Shown here piece after piece: positions 24,678-36,190 of a DNA stretch of 64,000 nt. Each line of letters begins with the position of its first letter. Positions within the stretch are counted from its first letter, which is position 1. The position numbers were made by a program, and so were the translations under genes. Below the pieces are notes generated by a model. It was given only the letters and a program-made list of their open reading frames with translations. It made no database searches and was not told the origin of the DNA. The DNA is from Synanceia verrucosa. Taxonomy: Eukaryota; Chordata; Actinopteri; Perciformes; Synanceiidae. Where the stretch lies: positions 727,001 through 791,000 of the forward strand of contig CM056555.1 in NCBI GenBank assembly GCA_029721515.1, given 5' to 3'.

Positions 24678-25589
24678 GTGGAATGGGGAGGATGGCGACA
24701 GATAAGGAGAGGAGCAGAGGGGATGAAGGATGGAGGAAGAAAGAGAGAAGGAGAGAACATCCTTTTACACCCGAGTGTCTCAGCCTTTCTGGATGACAAA
24801 AATATGTTCTGTCAATCACAGAGCTGGGTAGGAAATGTGTGTGTGAGCGAGAGACATGAGGGAGAGAGACGCTCAGAGGTACAGGTGTTGAGAGTAGACC
24901 ACTAATAACCTGTGTCAGCGCACACACACACACACACACACACACACTGCGCTGTGTGTGAAGTGTGATAGCTGCAGAGACAGTGACCAGCTGTGGGAGA
25001 CGAGGCTAATAATTGATTGACATCGGCGTCCTTCCAGCCTGTTGGAGTGTGTAGGTATGGATTTCGTAAGTGTGTGTGTAATTTGAATGTAGTATTTGAC
25101 ACACTCAAAGGGAACAGAGTATGGAGCCGTGCAAATGTGCTTTCCTGTGCACCTGCAGGCAGGTAGCTTGTTATCAGTGTGTTTTCACGGACTCATAGCG
25201 TTTCACCTGGTTTGTGGAAGCACTGCTGCAGGAGTACTGAGATGTGTGCATCATTATTATGGGAGACCTTAATGATGGTGAATTATCATTACTGCAAAAC
25301 ATGCTCCCCTGCACAGTAGGAAGGAGGCACATGAACAACATATTCACACACACACAGGAGGTCGTAAATCCCACATATTTCTAATGTGCTGAAGTGCATA
25401 AGCAAAACCGACCACGGGAATTATTCTGTGTGGCAGAAATGTGACGTAATGTTGTCTAACAAAACCTATAACGTCACATTGCAGTTTCTCTAGTCGTCTC
25501 ACAGAATTTGGAGGTGACTGACGGGAAAATATGACGAGGAATTAATGTTTTGACATCTGAATCTTTTTCATGGTGAAACAAATCAGCTG
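24678..25589. other. Gene-free stretch
   Basis: Purine-rich at 24680-24760, with a (CA)n run at 24921-24947. No exon is supported. Confidence 0.55.
24921..24947. repeat. (CA)n microsatellite
   Basis: A perfect CA run. Confidence 0.96.
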
Positions 25590-25760
25590 TAGCAACGGTG
25601 TTCATGCAGATAGACAGTTCATCCTTTAGTGCAAGTGGATGTTTGTGCCAAATTTGAAGAAAAACTCAGTGTGTTCCTGAGATATCACAAGCATTGGATG
25701 AATGTGAGGTCACAGTGACCTTTGACCTCCGACCGCCAACATCTCATCAGCCTTTTTCTC
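25590..25760. mobile_element. Dispersed teleost repeat fragment with nuclear-receptor sites
   Basis: The words TGTGCCAAATTTGAAGAAA and TTCCTGAGATATCAC followed by AGGTCACAGTGACC belong to a repeat I recognise as widespread in teleost genomes. The class is unknown to me. Only a fragment is present and no ends are clear. Confidence 0.5.
25707..25728. promoter_or_regulatory. Perfect ERE palindrome fused to a DR1 half-site pair
   Basis: AGGTCA-CAG-TGACCT at 25707-25721 is the consensus oestrogen response element without a mismatch. Its second half overlaps TGACCT-T-TGACCT at 25716-25728, a direct repeat with 1-bp spacing of the kind bound by HNF4, PPAR/RXR and COUP-TF. The match is seen directly; use in the cell is not. 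Confidence 0.5.
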
Positions 25761-26139
25761 AGCAGACAGGCTGGTAGAATTTACATCAACAACAGTGAGA
25801 GACAGCACGAAACCGCGGCCTTAATGTCAAAACCGTCATTAATTTCATAATGTATTTAATGTACAGAATACATAATGCACTTTTTGTGAGTCAAAGTCTC
25901 TTCATCCTTGAGTCCCAGTGGATGTGCTTTCAAGCTTTCCTGAGATATCTCTCTCTCTAAATATATAGTAAATATTCTAAATTATAATCTCTTTATTGGT
26001 TAATGACAACTTCTCATTTTATTTACTGACACACACAATTAAATAAGCATGAGATTATTGATTATTCATATAGATGGCCAGGTGAAGAAATTACTTGAAT
26101 ATTTATTTCTCCTGAAGAACCAAAAAAACTAAATTTGAC

Positions 26140-26665
26140 TGCTTAGAGCAAGATTTTAAAGTAGCTCCTCCTCTCAGCCTCCTCTAAGCTCCACCCCCTC
26201 CCATCAGTGCTCCGTCCAAAGCCACGCCCCCTCAAACTTGAACAGTAGCGTTCAGCAGGGAGAGGACAAACGATATGCTACATCACCGCAGCTGTAAAAT
26301 GTTCAAAGCCAATATATCAACGTCATTTTATCACCTTTGTAATGCAGACAGTGACGATTATGGCTGTGCAATGTGTTCAAAATGTCATATCCTATAACCT
26401 CTTCAATACAATAGAGAAGCTAATGTTAGCATCAGGCTAATACATGCTACAAAAGCAGCTAAGTTGGCAAACATGACGTATTTCATGAAAATAAAAACTC
26501 CTCCTGAGGCTAAACACAGAATGACCTGTCCAACAGAAATAAAGGCGAAACTTGATTCTTTTCCTTCCTTTTTCTGAACACATCATGTACTGATGCTCTC
26601 AGGATGGAAGGACCATTTCAGCCAGTAGAACAAAAAGTGAACAGAATCACGGACTATAGCTTTAA
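26140..26665 (-). mobile_element. Dispersed repeat, longer copy
   Basis: AAGCTCCACCCCCTCCCATC and CAAAGCCACGCCCCCTCAAA match, in inverse orientation, GATGGG-type words of the element at 38729-38979. The far end, GGACTATAGCTTTAAA, matches the CTTTAAAG-type terminus of that copy. Several hundred bases in the middle are absent from the other copy. Confidence 0.5.
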
Positions 26666-26814
26666 ATATCAAAGAAAAGTGTTTCAGTAGACAGAAATAT
26701 GCAGCCACACACATAATAAAATAGGCGTTGACCTTTTGACCTGTGGTGCCATACTCAGTAGAGCGAGCACAAACCTGACTCAGCTCTTTAACTATGACAC
26801 ACACTGTTCAGGTA

Positions 26815-26885
26815 GTGTGTGTGTGTGTGTGTGTGTGAGGCCTTGTTTCCTCATTTTCCATGCGCACACACACACACACACACAC
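26815..26885. repeat. Paired (GT)n and (CA)n microsatellites
   Basis: A GT run (26815-26837) and a CA run (26865-26885) face each other across 27 bp, so the transcript could fold into a hairpin. Confidence 0.95.
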
Positions 26886-26971
26886 TCTGTCTTTTACAAA
26901 TTGGGTATGCATATTTATAAGACGGATCGCTGAATTATTGAAATGGTTGAAATGGAGCCAATGAAGGTGCA

Positions 26972-26974
<3 letters not shown>

Positions 26975-27004
<30 letters not shown>
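26975..27004. repeat. (GT)n microsatellite
   Basis: A perfect GT run. Confidence 0.96.
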
Positions 27005-27005
<1 letters not shown>

Positions 27006-27096
27006 TGTGTTTAAAAAGTAAATTGTGACGTGCATCTCAAGCTCTGCATGTATTGATCGTCTTACCCAGTGTATGAGCGTGGACACACACAGTTTA

Positions 27097-27357
27097 TCAC
27101 TCAGACTCTTTCCACTGTGGGAACCTTTTTAGTGATTCATTGCTTTTTTTTAATTCTTCAGTTGAACTTTTTAACAATCTGTAATTTCCCTGACTCAGAC
27201 GCTCAGAGGCCATGTCCATAAAGCTCTGCAGAAAAACTAAATTAGCCTCCGTTAGCTGGACGTCGTGGCGCTCCAGAGGGTCGGTGAGGACGCTCTGTTG
27301 AAAGCAGAAGCTCGTCTTTTCCTCCTGGACTAGTGAGTGAAGCTCATGATACCTGTG
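27097..27357 (-). CDS. Candidate 3'-terminal exon or small gene, unknown protein
   Basis: On the minus strand an acceptor-like TATATCCTGTAATGCTCTACAG precedes 86 codons and a TGA. The frame also extends upstream to a Met codon at 27417, so a 106-residue single-exon product is the alternative. Codon use is vertebrate-like (runs such as GTC CTC ACC GAC CCT CTG GAG CGC). Composition is helix-prone, acidic and lysine-rich (EELKKSNESLKRF near the end), suggesting a coiled-coil or helical C-terminus. It is not repeat-derived as far as I can see. I do not recognise the family, and no AATAAA lies close downstream. A relic of a decayed gene or a chance frame remains possible. Confidence 0.3.
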   Translation of the reverse strand, partial: HRYHELHSLVQEEKTSFCFQQSVLTDPLERHDVQLTEANLVFLQSFMDMASERLSQGNYRLLKSSTEELKKSNESLKRFPQWKESE

Positions 27358-28010
27358 CTGTAGAGCATTACAGGATATATTGTCAACTATGTCTGTCTCA
27401 GATTGATCTGAAATCATCGATCAGCCTCATGGTGATCAATCTGCTCTCTCACAGACTGGAAGAGAACACAAGACAAAATAAACGTGTCCAACTTGACCAA
27501 CCAGCATCAAATCACTGCAATGATCAAGCTGTCTATTATCTGTGTTGTACGTATCGCATACTTGCACACATGTTCATCTTGAAGGAAAACGAGTGAATCC
27601 TGAAGGCAAGAACACGATGTAAAAAGTTCTCTTTTAATAAAATATAACACATAAGTGCTGATTTTTTCCTTTTACACTCATTAGGAGATGTAAATGGTCA
27701 CATGACCTGACCAGCCACCCCACACCAGCCGTCCTATTCTTAGATTTTTAATGAATACAACCTAGTTTTACATCTTCACATGATTCACCCAGTCGCTGTT
27801 AACACTCTGTGCTGGTGACTTGAGGGCATACAAAAATATGAGTTACTCATTTAAATGCACATGACAACAATCCGCATCAGTCCAATTTCCATTTTCAGAT
27901 GACAGACGTTTGCAAATCGGAGCCTCTGAAGACGCCCAGTTGTTGTTGTGTGCAGCGACAGCACAGCTTGTACAGTTTGATGAAAAATGAACTGAATTCA
28001 GAGTCATTAG

Positions 28011-28047
28011 TACAGTATGTGGGCTGCTCCAAATTCCACATACTGTA
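28011..28047. repeat. 12-bp perfect hairpin
   Basis: TACAGTATGTGG and CCACATACTGTA are exact inverted copies with a 13-base loop. Confidence 0.9.
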
Positions 28048-28414
28048 TGATGTCTTAGCCCGGGGCTCATATTAAAGGCCTCTTTACACCGGTAATCAAG
28101 TCAAACAGGCCTGTGCAGAGCACGGCCATGTTTCATCCTGATCTCCTCTGTCTTCTCCCATCATCTGTACAACATATCTTCTCTCCCCTGAGAGGCCCAC
28201 TCTTGGTTTTTCATGAAAAAAACAACAAGATACATAGAGGGTAACTGGAGCACTGATGCAGGGTGAGATGGGATGTTGCGGCACTCAGAGGTTGCCATGA
28301 CATTTGTAGCATCCAGTGACACGTAGTTTAACTAGAGCAGGATCTGAGACGTCACTGACCACTGGAAAAGAGGGAGATGATGTTTTAGTTTTTATTTTGT
28401 CTAAAGCTAAAAGT

Positions 28415-28450
28415 GATCCAGTTACTATTGTGTTGAATAGTAACTGGATC
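28415..28450. repeat. 15-bp perfect hairpin, 6-base loop
   Basis: GATCCAGTTACTATT and AATAGTAACTGGATC are exact inverted copies around GTGTTG. Confidence 0.93.
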
Positions 28451-29180
28451 TTGTGAGGAAGGTGAGATTTGATGAACCAGCTTAGGTGCTGAAGGTGTCG
28501 TCAAGGATGAGGTGATGGTTTTAAAGATGAACATGTTTTATATCCTGAGACTGTGACTGACAGATTGTTTGGAAAGCTGAAGCTTGCATGAAAGAAAGCT
28601 TGATGTTGAAATCTTTTCAGACATTTTGGCTCCTCGTAGTAGGAAAAGGATGTAACAACAATGGCTCCATTGTATTTGAGTGTGACATTGAGCCAGCGTT
28701 AGCATCACCAGGACCCTGAGACTGTTGCAGCTAAATGGACATTATTCATTTTATCATTTATAACTTTGTTTTTCATCATGTCTTCTGTGTTGGGCTTTGG
28801 CTTGGTACAAATGGAGTAGAATGGCTGATTTGAATGGACTTTATTGGCGCTGTCAAACTGGCACAGGTGGCTGTTTTTGTGTTTTATGATGGAGGCGCAT
28901 TCACGACTGTTTCCACCTGAGTTATATTTGTTCTGTCGTCTGTTATCTCTGCTCAGATGTCTTGCTCGCCTCCACTTCCCTTCACTGGACGTTTAAAAGA
29001 GCATCATGTAATTTATGACCGGTATCAACGATGACCAGCTGCTAGCCAAGTACAGCAGCGCCCACGCTTCTGTGACAAATAAAACAGGTTGTTTTGACTT
29101 TTTATGGCTTAGGAATGAGATATGATACAACGCTTATGGCTCGCATTGAACACCCACCGTTCTCCATCTTTAAAAAGTTA

Positions 29181-29181
<1 letters not shown>

Positions 29182-29212
<31 letters not shown>
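29182..29212. repeat. (GT)n microsatellite
   Basis: A perfect GT run ending in GCGC. Confidence 0.96.
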
Positions 29213-29214
<2 letters not shown>

Positions 29215-29934
29215 AAACTATGCCAAAAGTGTGTTTTGGATGCCAGAAATCTCATCTCAGCATCTCAGTATGCAAAGTGATCGTTAAGTCATCGGTATTG
29301 TTTGAAACCCTGCAGATATATTAGTGATTTTCATGCAAAAAAAAGAAATGGGAATCCATGGCACTAATATCAGAGATCCCATATTGATTGGGATTGCTTT
29401 TTTGTTCCTTAGCTTCTTGCACTTTCACAGCAGCGCCTGCTGAATGAATCCCCGCTGTTTTTATGTGAGGAAACAAACTCTGAAATATTAGTAAGATAAT
29501 TTGAGTCGACAGATCCGGTAGAGACGTGAGCAGAGATCAGCATGAGGAACCAGGAACAAGTCTATAAACACTGTGAGGAATGAAGCCCTGGCTTTCTGTT
29601 GTCGATAAGCGAGAGCCTTGTTTCCTGTTTCTACGTTCACACTAAAGTGATCAACTCTTAAACTGAAACTGGCCTTTTGATGAGCAGCTGAATAACAACG
29701 ACTCAGCATTTGATCGTTTAAACTTTTGGTTAATGTTGTGACTAAAGTGTTCAGAATACAAAGCAAGACACTTGTTACTGATATCTTATAATACTTATAA
29801 TAAGTCTAATTAGTCAGTGTAGTGGATTTTTTAGACGTATAATTCAGCAAATGAATGAAGCAATGAAAACTTCTGCCTGTCCACTTTCCAGGGTCTCTTC
29901 TCAGTGTTGACTGCAGACTGAAACGGTTCTTCAC

Positions 29935-30060
29935 CATTTTAAAAGTCACATTTAATACTTTTTAAGACCTCAACAAATATAATTTAAGACCCAAATATGT
30001 TTTTTAATTTTTCATGATTTTTTTTTTTTCAGCCCAAAAGCAACAACGATATAAGGTGAA
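29935..30060. mobile_element. Fragment of a TTTAAGACC-type dispersed repeat
   Basis: ATTTAATACTTTTTAAGACC and AATTTAAGACCCAAAT are words of a dispersed teleost repeat rich in TTTAAGACC. Ends are not visible. Confidence 0.35.
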
Positions 30061-30954
30061 GGCATAACACTTAACTTTATTCTACAACTTTAATTCAAAC
30101 ATAAACCAGTCAATACAAACTCTGTTGACAATAAACAATTAAACTTTTACCGTTATCAATGTGTTTAACGTGTGTTTTGAACATTTTAAGCACCCTCCTA
30201 TCTTTTATCTCTTCTCATTGACTGCTGCAGACTGAGGAGAGGAAATGACATCACAAGGTCAGAGTGGCCAATCATTTCAGAATAAAAGTCCTGAAAATGT
30301 ATATAAATAAACAAAAATGGACTTTACAGTGAAATGTGCAGTAAATTAATAACAGCAGGGTTGCATCGGTTACATCTGGTTAATATTATTTTTGTTTAGC
30401 ACTAGGATGTGTAGGATATGTAAACTCTCTTATAGCTGTTAGATGAATGTAAGGTAAATCCCTTTTCAATAGGGTGGAGTAGAAGTGTAAAGTAGCAGGA
30501 AGTAGCACAGTAGCACCTTAATGCAGCAACACAGCTGCATGTAAACTGCAGAGAACAGGTGGCGTTTAAATGCCTCCACAAAAAGAGGATTCCAGGAATA
30601 TGGAGAGAAAGAAAGAAAGAGCACAAATGTGTTTTTGCTGAAAATTCAGGCCTGAGGGGACGACATTAAAATCCTTTATAAGGGATGTATAAAAAATCCT
30701 GGGATGGGAAGAGGTGGCTGAAGCTGACATTTAACTTTTTGTAAAAGCAGGACCCACCGCAGCTTTACTAAAATGTTCTTTGGGTCCTGCCCTCAAAAAA
30801 AAAAAAAAACAGAAACACCCTCCATCCTCAAATCTGTCAAAATATAACACTGCTATTTTCACCATTACTAAGTGAAAGAAGCTGAATGTCAAATGCACCG
30901 TTTCTGCATGTTTACCCTTAGTCACTCATCATCTTATCATCTTTGGTTCTTATC

Positions 30955-31075
30955 TCTGCACTTCGTATACATGTTTGTATGTATATAGATTTATGCTGAT
31001 ATGTTTATATGTCATGAACCCAGTTAAATTGTGCAAACTTACTTGGCAATAAACTTGTTTGTGACTGTGAACTGC
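30955..31075 (+). mobile_element. LINE 3' tail
   Basis: Ends in AAACTTACTTGGCAATAAAC, the forward version of the teleost terminus whose reverse (caagta-type, GGAATTTCACTTG) appears at 47545-47800. Confidence 0.45.
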
Positions 31076-32307
31076 CACCAAATGCTCACTTTAGAAATGG
31101 AATTAGCAATTTTCACAATTATAGCAAATTTGTTGGCTTGATGGATGGATGATCAAATGTGAATGTTGACTTTTATTTTAACAATAGACACGGTGCTCAA
31201 TGCACCCCAGCCTTGTTGCTAATCAGACTTCTGCTGGACTATGATTAGAAACAGATTTGTCAGAGTTTAACAAGTTCCTTCGAAATGTAATTAACAGTGT
31301 AGTTTCTTTGTATGGAAAGGTATTTTTTGGAAGACCAAGCTGCCTTAACCATGATATTTTCCTGTAATTAAATTTTCAGCACAGACAAGTGACATATTTT
31401 CTTATTTAATTTGGGGGACTTTTTGTCTTTCTCACATTTATTCTCTAACATCATAATTCAGAAACATCCATATTCTATAGCTCTCATAACTGACATATTA
31501 ATCTGATTAGTTGAGTTGTGATGGGGAATGTGTAGCCCTGAAACAGTGACAGCATTGCTGTACTCTACTGTTGTACGATGAAGCTCAACCACTTTCATTA
31601 ATCTTGCAAGGAAAGGCCAAGATATAAATATAGGATGAGTACAAATGAAGGGACCCTCCGCTGCTTTCCCCAAAAAGTCACACTACAACATGCAGAAATT
31701 AAAAATATATTAGTCTCCCTCTTCATCATTTTGTGCATTCTCTGAGAGGAAAATAAGAACGAAAAGCAAAGACAAGCTGGAATATCAGTCAGTTTTTAGA
31801 CTGACTTTTTGTTACTTCTGGAAAAAAAAGAGGCAACATACAGTACCTGCTTCATACCACTCAGTACAGTACTGACTGTACTGAATAAATCATTCAGCAT
31901 CCAACTGCACGGATAGTTACAGACCAGCAGTTGTCCAGTAATGATCCTCCATAGATGCTTTTAAGATGTGTTCAAGGACGTTTGTGAAAAGCACCCTGAG
32001 ATGTTTCTGCAAACTGAGATGGAGGGAAAAAAATCACCTTTCTGCCTCCTCCATCCTCTGTTTCCACTAAGCTTCTGAAGAGTGTCTGTCTAATCGTTTG
32101 TCTTTCACATCTAATCGTAAGCCAGGCCGCTTCGTCTATCACAGAGAGAGTACGTCAGAGCAGCCTCTGTGTCGGTGTGTGTTGTGCTGTTAAGAGTCCT
32201 GTCAAAAAATGGAGTAAACAAACACCAGCAGAGGCTCATTTGCAGAGGACACTCGACAACGAAAAGACAAGAAAAACAAGGCGTGGAACAGAAGCTGTAC
32301 AGTACAG

Positions 32308-32309
<2 letters not shown>

Positions 32310-32346
<37 letters not shown>
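32310..32346. repeat. (GT)n microsatellite
   Basis: A perfect GT run of about 18 units. Confidence 0.97.
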
Positions 32347-32349
<3 letters not shown>

Positions 32350-32857
32350 CCTCTGTGTTGCGGCCTTATTTAGGCTCATTTACAGTAAACAGATGAGTTA
32401 GAAATTGTGTTTATCTGGTGTCGGGGGGTAGTTGGAGACGTGGGAAAGACGAGGAGAGAAAAGAGGCAGAGCAGCTTCTTGCATACAATGATCTATTTAT
32501 CAATTCCCCATCCTGTTTCTCTGCTCTCCACCCATTCTCCCCTCTCCTCCTCCTCTTTCTCCTCCTCTCTTGACTGGCCTACTTGCTTATCCTCTTCAGA
32601 GCACTTTAAATTCAACTTAGCAACTTTTTTTCGCCTCTCCTCATTTCATTTAATTTATGTTCGATTGCTCATCCTCCCTGGTACAAATAAGATACAGTCG
32701 AGACAATTGGCTGCCTCCATCTCGTTCCCGTTATTACTCGATCCAAACTTGTGTGTGAATGTGTTTGTGTGTGCGGTTTGTTTCACAAAGAAGGAAAAAA
32801 AGAGGCAACGAGGACAATACAGAGGGCTGTAATGGCTGTGGAGTTGTTGTTCTCCAC

Positions 32858-33000
32858 TGCCGCAATGCTTTAATTAATGTCTAAATATAGGGTCTTAAAT
32901 AAATGCTTAGAGGCTGATTTGAAGAAGAAGAAATGCATGCTAATTTCCTGCAGGCATATAGCTTAATTAAAATGGTTGTTTTCTGAATTAAAGATTATGT
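32858..33000. promoter_or_regulatory. Candidate enhancer-like motif cluster
   Basis: In about 140 bp there are two TTAATTAA-type words (near 32869 and at 32963-32970), CTAAATATAG at 32881-32890 (a perfect MEF2 consensus), ATGCATGCTAAT and CTGAATTAAAG. No repeat signature is present. Interpretation as a conserved regulatory element is inference. Confidence 0.25.
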
Positions 33001-33082
33001 CAGTGTGTAAAATTTAACCAGAAACAGAGCGAGAGAAAGTGAGGAAGGAGAAGAAAGTGTGTGAACTTTTGGAAATGTGTTT

Positions 33083-33329
33083 TTAACTCATTGAGTCCCT
33101 TTCACCAAAATCACCACTTTTTGTCCACATTCTGTTTGTTTTGCTCTCTAATCTCGATCGTCTCCACTTCCTGTTTTGATCTCTGTGGTGTATACTGTCT
33201 CTTTATGCTCTGACTACATCTCCCAGAAGCCCCAGTATTACTCACAGGCTGTGAGAGAGCGGGATCAGCGACCCGCTGCCGAAAAAACACTTTGACGTAT
33301 AAATACATTGATGGCACTCAAAGAGTTAA
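33083..33329 (-). mobile_element. TTAA-flanked MITE, copy 4 (internally deleted, both ends intact)
   Basis: 247 bp with TTAA at both extremes. The ends are TTAACTCATTGAGT and, on the other strand, TTAACTCTTTGAGTGCCA. About 200 bp of the family interior is missing next to one end. Because both ends and target duplications survive, this deleted form could have moved on its own. Confidence 0.85.
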
Positions 33330-34685
33330 AAAAGAGTCAGAGCCAGCTGAGGCTGAACTTCAGTCTAAACGCTGAACTCAAACTGACATGCAGATATCAT
33401 CTTAGTTTAACATAAATTTACAGCATCAGCAGCTGATAAGAATATTTTAGCAAACCAGAGTATTTAACAAACTGAAATGTTGACTTGATGATAGAATTAA
33501 CAGGTAATCCATCCAGTCGTTGTTTAGATATTTCAGTCCGGTAAAAGTGTCGGACCCACACTTCATCCTGACGAAGAAGGAAATATTCAACAAAAGAGTT
33601 TCTAAAAGGTCTCAGTCATTTCCTAAACCAGCTGGGTGCTGTAGGTGTTAGCTAACATTCGTCACACTGAAGTAAACAGGGCATTAGTTTGGGACTATTT
33701 TCTGCTGAATACATAACACATTGGTGTGTTTGTGATTATTTACAGCAGCATTTTTTTGTCATTTTGTCAGACATTGTGATTGCTTGTTTGGATGCTGGTC
33801 TTTTCTTTTGCCTGAAAACGATCAGTAGTGAGTAACATCTCCATCCAGCCTGCACCGTTTTCTCTTTCATGACAGTTGAATCAAGCTAAGCAGGAAAATG
33901 ACGTCTCCATTCATAAGTCTGCCTACAAAGTGCTGGTTATTTTGTCACCTCTGCCAACAATGGACACATTACCAGAGCGTCTTCGATGTGGGCAGCCGGT
34001 CAGAGGTCTGGAATCAGGCTAGCTGTTCATATCGTGATGAATGAATGTGGCGTCGCCATCAGTGAGCCTCACTGATGTGTTTTTTAATGATTTCGGGGGA
34101 ACAGTGGAGCTCTGAGGCACAAACAACACGTGTTAGTGTCGTTTTTGTTTTTGGTCTTTTCATGGGATTTGTTGACAGTAATGAAACACTAGACGGTACG
34201 GGGGAAGTGTTGAGTCTGTCGTCCTGATCAGCATTTGATCCTCTGGCATCTGCATGACAGAGAGGGAGAGAGAGAGAGACATGACAAATGTGTGTCTCCT
34301 CATTTCCTGCCAGCATCGTACATCCTTCCACAGTGGGTTTTGTTTTTGTATGAACAAACAGTAATCAGAGCAGGGAAACCCAGTGGGGGGCAGCTAGAAA
34401 GAGAGAGAGAATGAACGAGTGGGTGGAATCATGACTGTCTGCTGCTCTGTGCTTCACAGAGAGGGAGAGGAGAGATTACACTGAAGGGATAACTCAAAGC
34501 TGACTGAAGGCCGTGGTTGCACCATGTGACTGACTCATGCTGATATGACGGTGTCATCAAGATCATAGTTCCTTTCTCTCCAACACTCTCTAATCACCAA
34601 AGCTGTTAAAAGCACATGGTCTAGTGTTTATTTAGCAACGCTGCGCCGCTGCTTTCAGCCTGCATCCGCACCAAAATTCTCTATA
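33330..34685. other. Gene-free stretch
   Basis: No exon or transposon is recognised; short GA-rich tracts occur near 34261 and 34397. Confidence 0.55.
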
Positions 34686-35129
34686 GGAGTGGAAAAAATT
34701 ATTGATATGGCAATATATCACAATAATTTTTCTTCTGATATTATATTGATTTTTAAGTTTTTAATATTGACTTTTTTTTTTGCCCCCCCAAAAAAATGGT
34801 TTGGGCTGATTGTAAATCCAGAACGACTTCTGCAAGTTCACGTAAAAGAAATCCACATTAACTTTGACAGCTCTAATATCTATATGTATGTGTATATGTA
34901 TGTATATATATATATGTATGTTTGTATGTACAGTATATATAAATATATGTACATATATGTAAATGTGCACATATATAATATATATGTACTGTACATAAAT
35001 ACAACTTATATTTAAGCTCCATTTTAAAGAAAATCACAATATATCGCAATATCACAATAATGTATTGTATTGTGACTCAAGTATCGTGATACAGATTGTA
35101 TCATGAAGTCCTTGCTAATACCAGTGCTC
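34686..35129. mobile_element. hAT-type element related to 19397-19768, inverted
   Basis: The right end, on the other strand, reads GAGCACTGGTATTAGCAAGG then ACTTCATGATAC, matching the start of the 19.4 kb copy. The left end GAGTGGAAAA matches its other end. Both share a TATG/TA-rich core. No 8-bp duplication is preserved here. Confidence 0.65.
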
Positions 35130-35883
35130 ACCCAACATAACCAAATTTGACTTTTAGGTAATTTTGGTTGTTTGTTGAGTAATTTTAAGACACTGGAAGA
35201 CACCAGAACATCCACAGGAGAAAAAAAAATTGTCAGTGCTCAAGAACAAAAATGGTGGATTTTTTAATAATTTGATGTATCCTTGCTTTTTATTAAATTT
35301 TAGTACAGATCCCAGGAAAGCTTCTTGGACAAATACGTTATTATTATTTGTCCATTTTGAGCATATTTACACCTGGTATGAGCATGTGATCTGTATCTGA
35401 AAATCTTATCCAAATAGCAGCTGCGGGTGCTGAATGCATTTCTGTCTGCAGGATGGATTTGCTAATTTTGAATAGGAGGACAGACATGGCAACAAGTGAA
35501 CGTCCCCTCAACAATTCAGAATGTTTTATATAGGTTTTATAGGTTCAACATGAAACTGACAGAAGGGCAGGGAAAAAAATGCAATTTCACATCTGTCTGC
35601 TGCTTCAGCACCACGGACAGCGCCCTGGTTTTATCAATACGCAGCAGCCAGCCTGCTGATATTTCAGAGCTGTGATCAGGGCCATAGATTCTAACTGCAG
35701 TCAGATAAAGGATCAATGAGTCAGAAAGACGAGGCTAATATATTCAGCTCTGCTATTAGAGGGTGAGGAGAGGGATGGCAGGTTAATAAGGGGGATGGCC
35801 TCTACCTTCACCCTTCCTCAAATCACCTACTGGCTGTCTGCTGCAACTCCAAGTGTGACCCTGTGTCTGCAGATGGTCTGCCT
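35130..35883. other. Gene-free stretch
   Basis: Nothing recognised. Confidence 0.55.
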
Positions 35884-36190
35884 CACTCTCTATTTCATCA
35901 TGAATTTGTCATCATTTGTTTTTACCTTGTTCCATTCTTGTTTTATCAGAGGTAGAGTAGAGGACACTTTCACCAAAATCAACACTTTTTCTCCACATTC
36001 TGTTTGTTTTGCTCTCTAATCTCGATCGTTTCCACTTCCTGTTTTGATCTCTGTGGTGTATACCGTCTCTTTATGCTCTGACTACATCTCCCAGAAGCCC
36101 CAGCATTACTCACAGGCTGTGGTAGAGCGCAACCTGCTGCTGGAAAAACTCTTTGACGTATTATTACATCGATAGCACTCAAAGAGGTAA
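35884..36190 (-). mobile_element. TTAA-flanked MITE, copy 5 (truncated)
   Basis: Begins inside the family at CTCTCTATTTCATCATGAA and runs to the ACTCAAAGAGGTAA end, where TTAA has become GTAA. It carries ACTACATCTCCCAGAAGCCC. Confidence 0.75.

Larger units (their letters stand above)
27418..29934. other. Gene-free stretch with two perfect hairpins
   Basis: No exon is supported. It contains the hairpins at 28011-28047 and 28415-28450 and a (GT)n run. 29340-29460 is unique sequence resembling conserved non-coding DNA. Confidence 0.5.
30061..33082. other. Gene-free stretch
   Basis: No exon is supported. 32500-32700 is pyrimidine-rich. It holds a LINE tail, a (GT)n run and a homeodomain-motif cluster listed separately. 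Confidence 0.5.
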
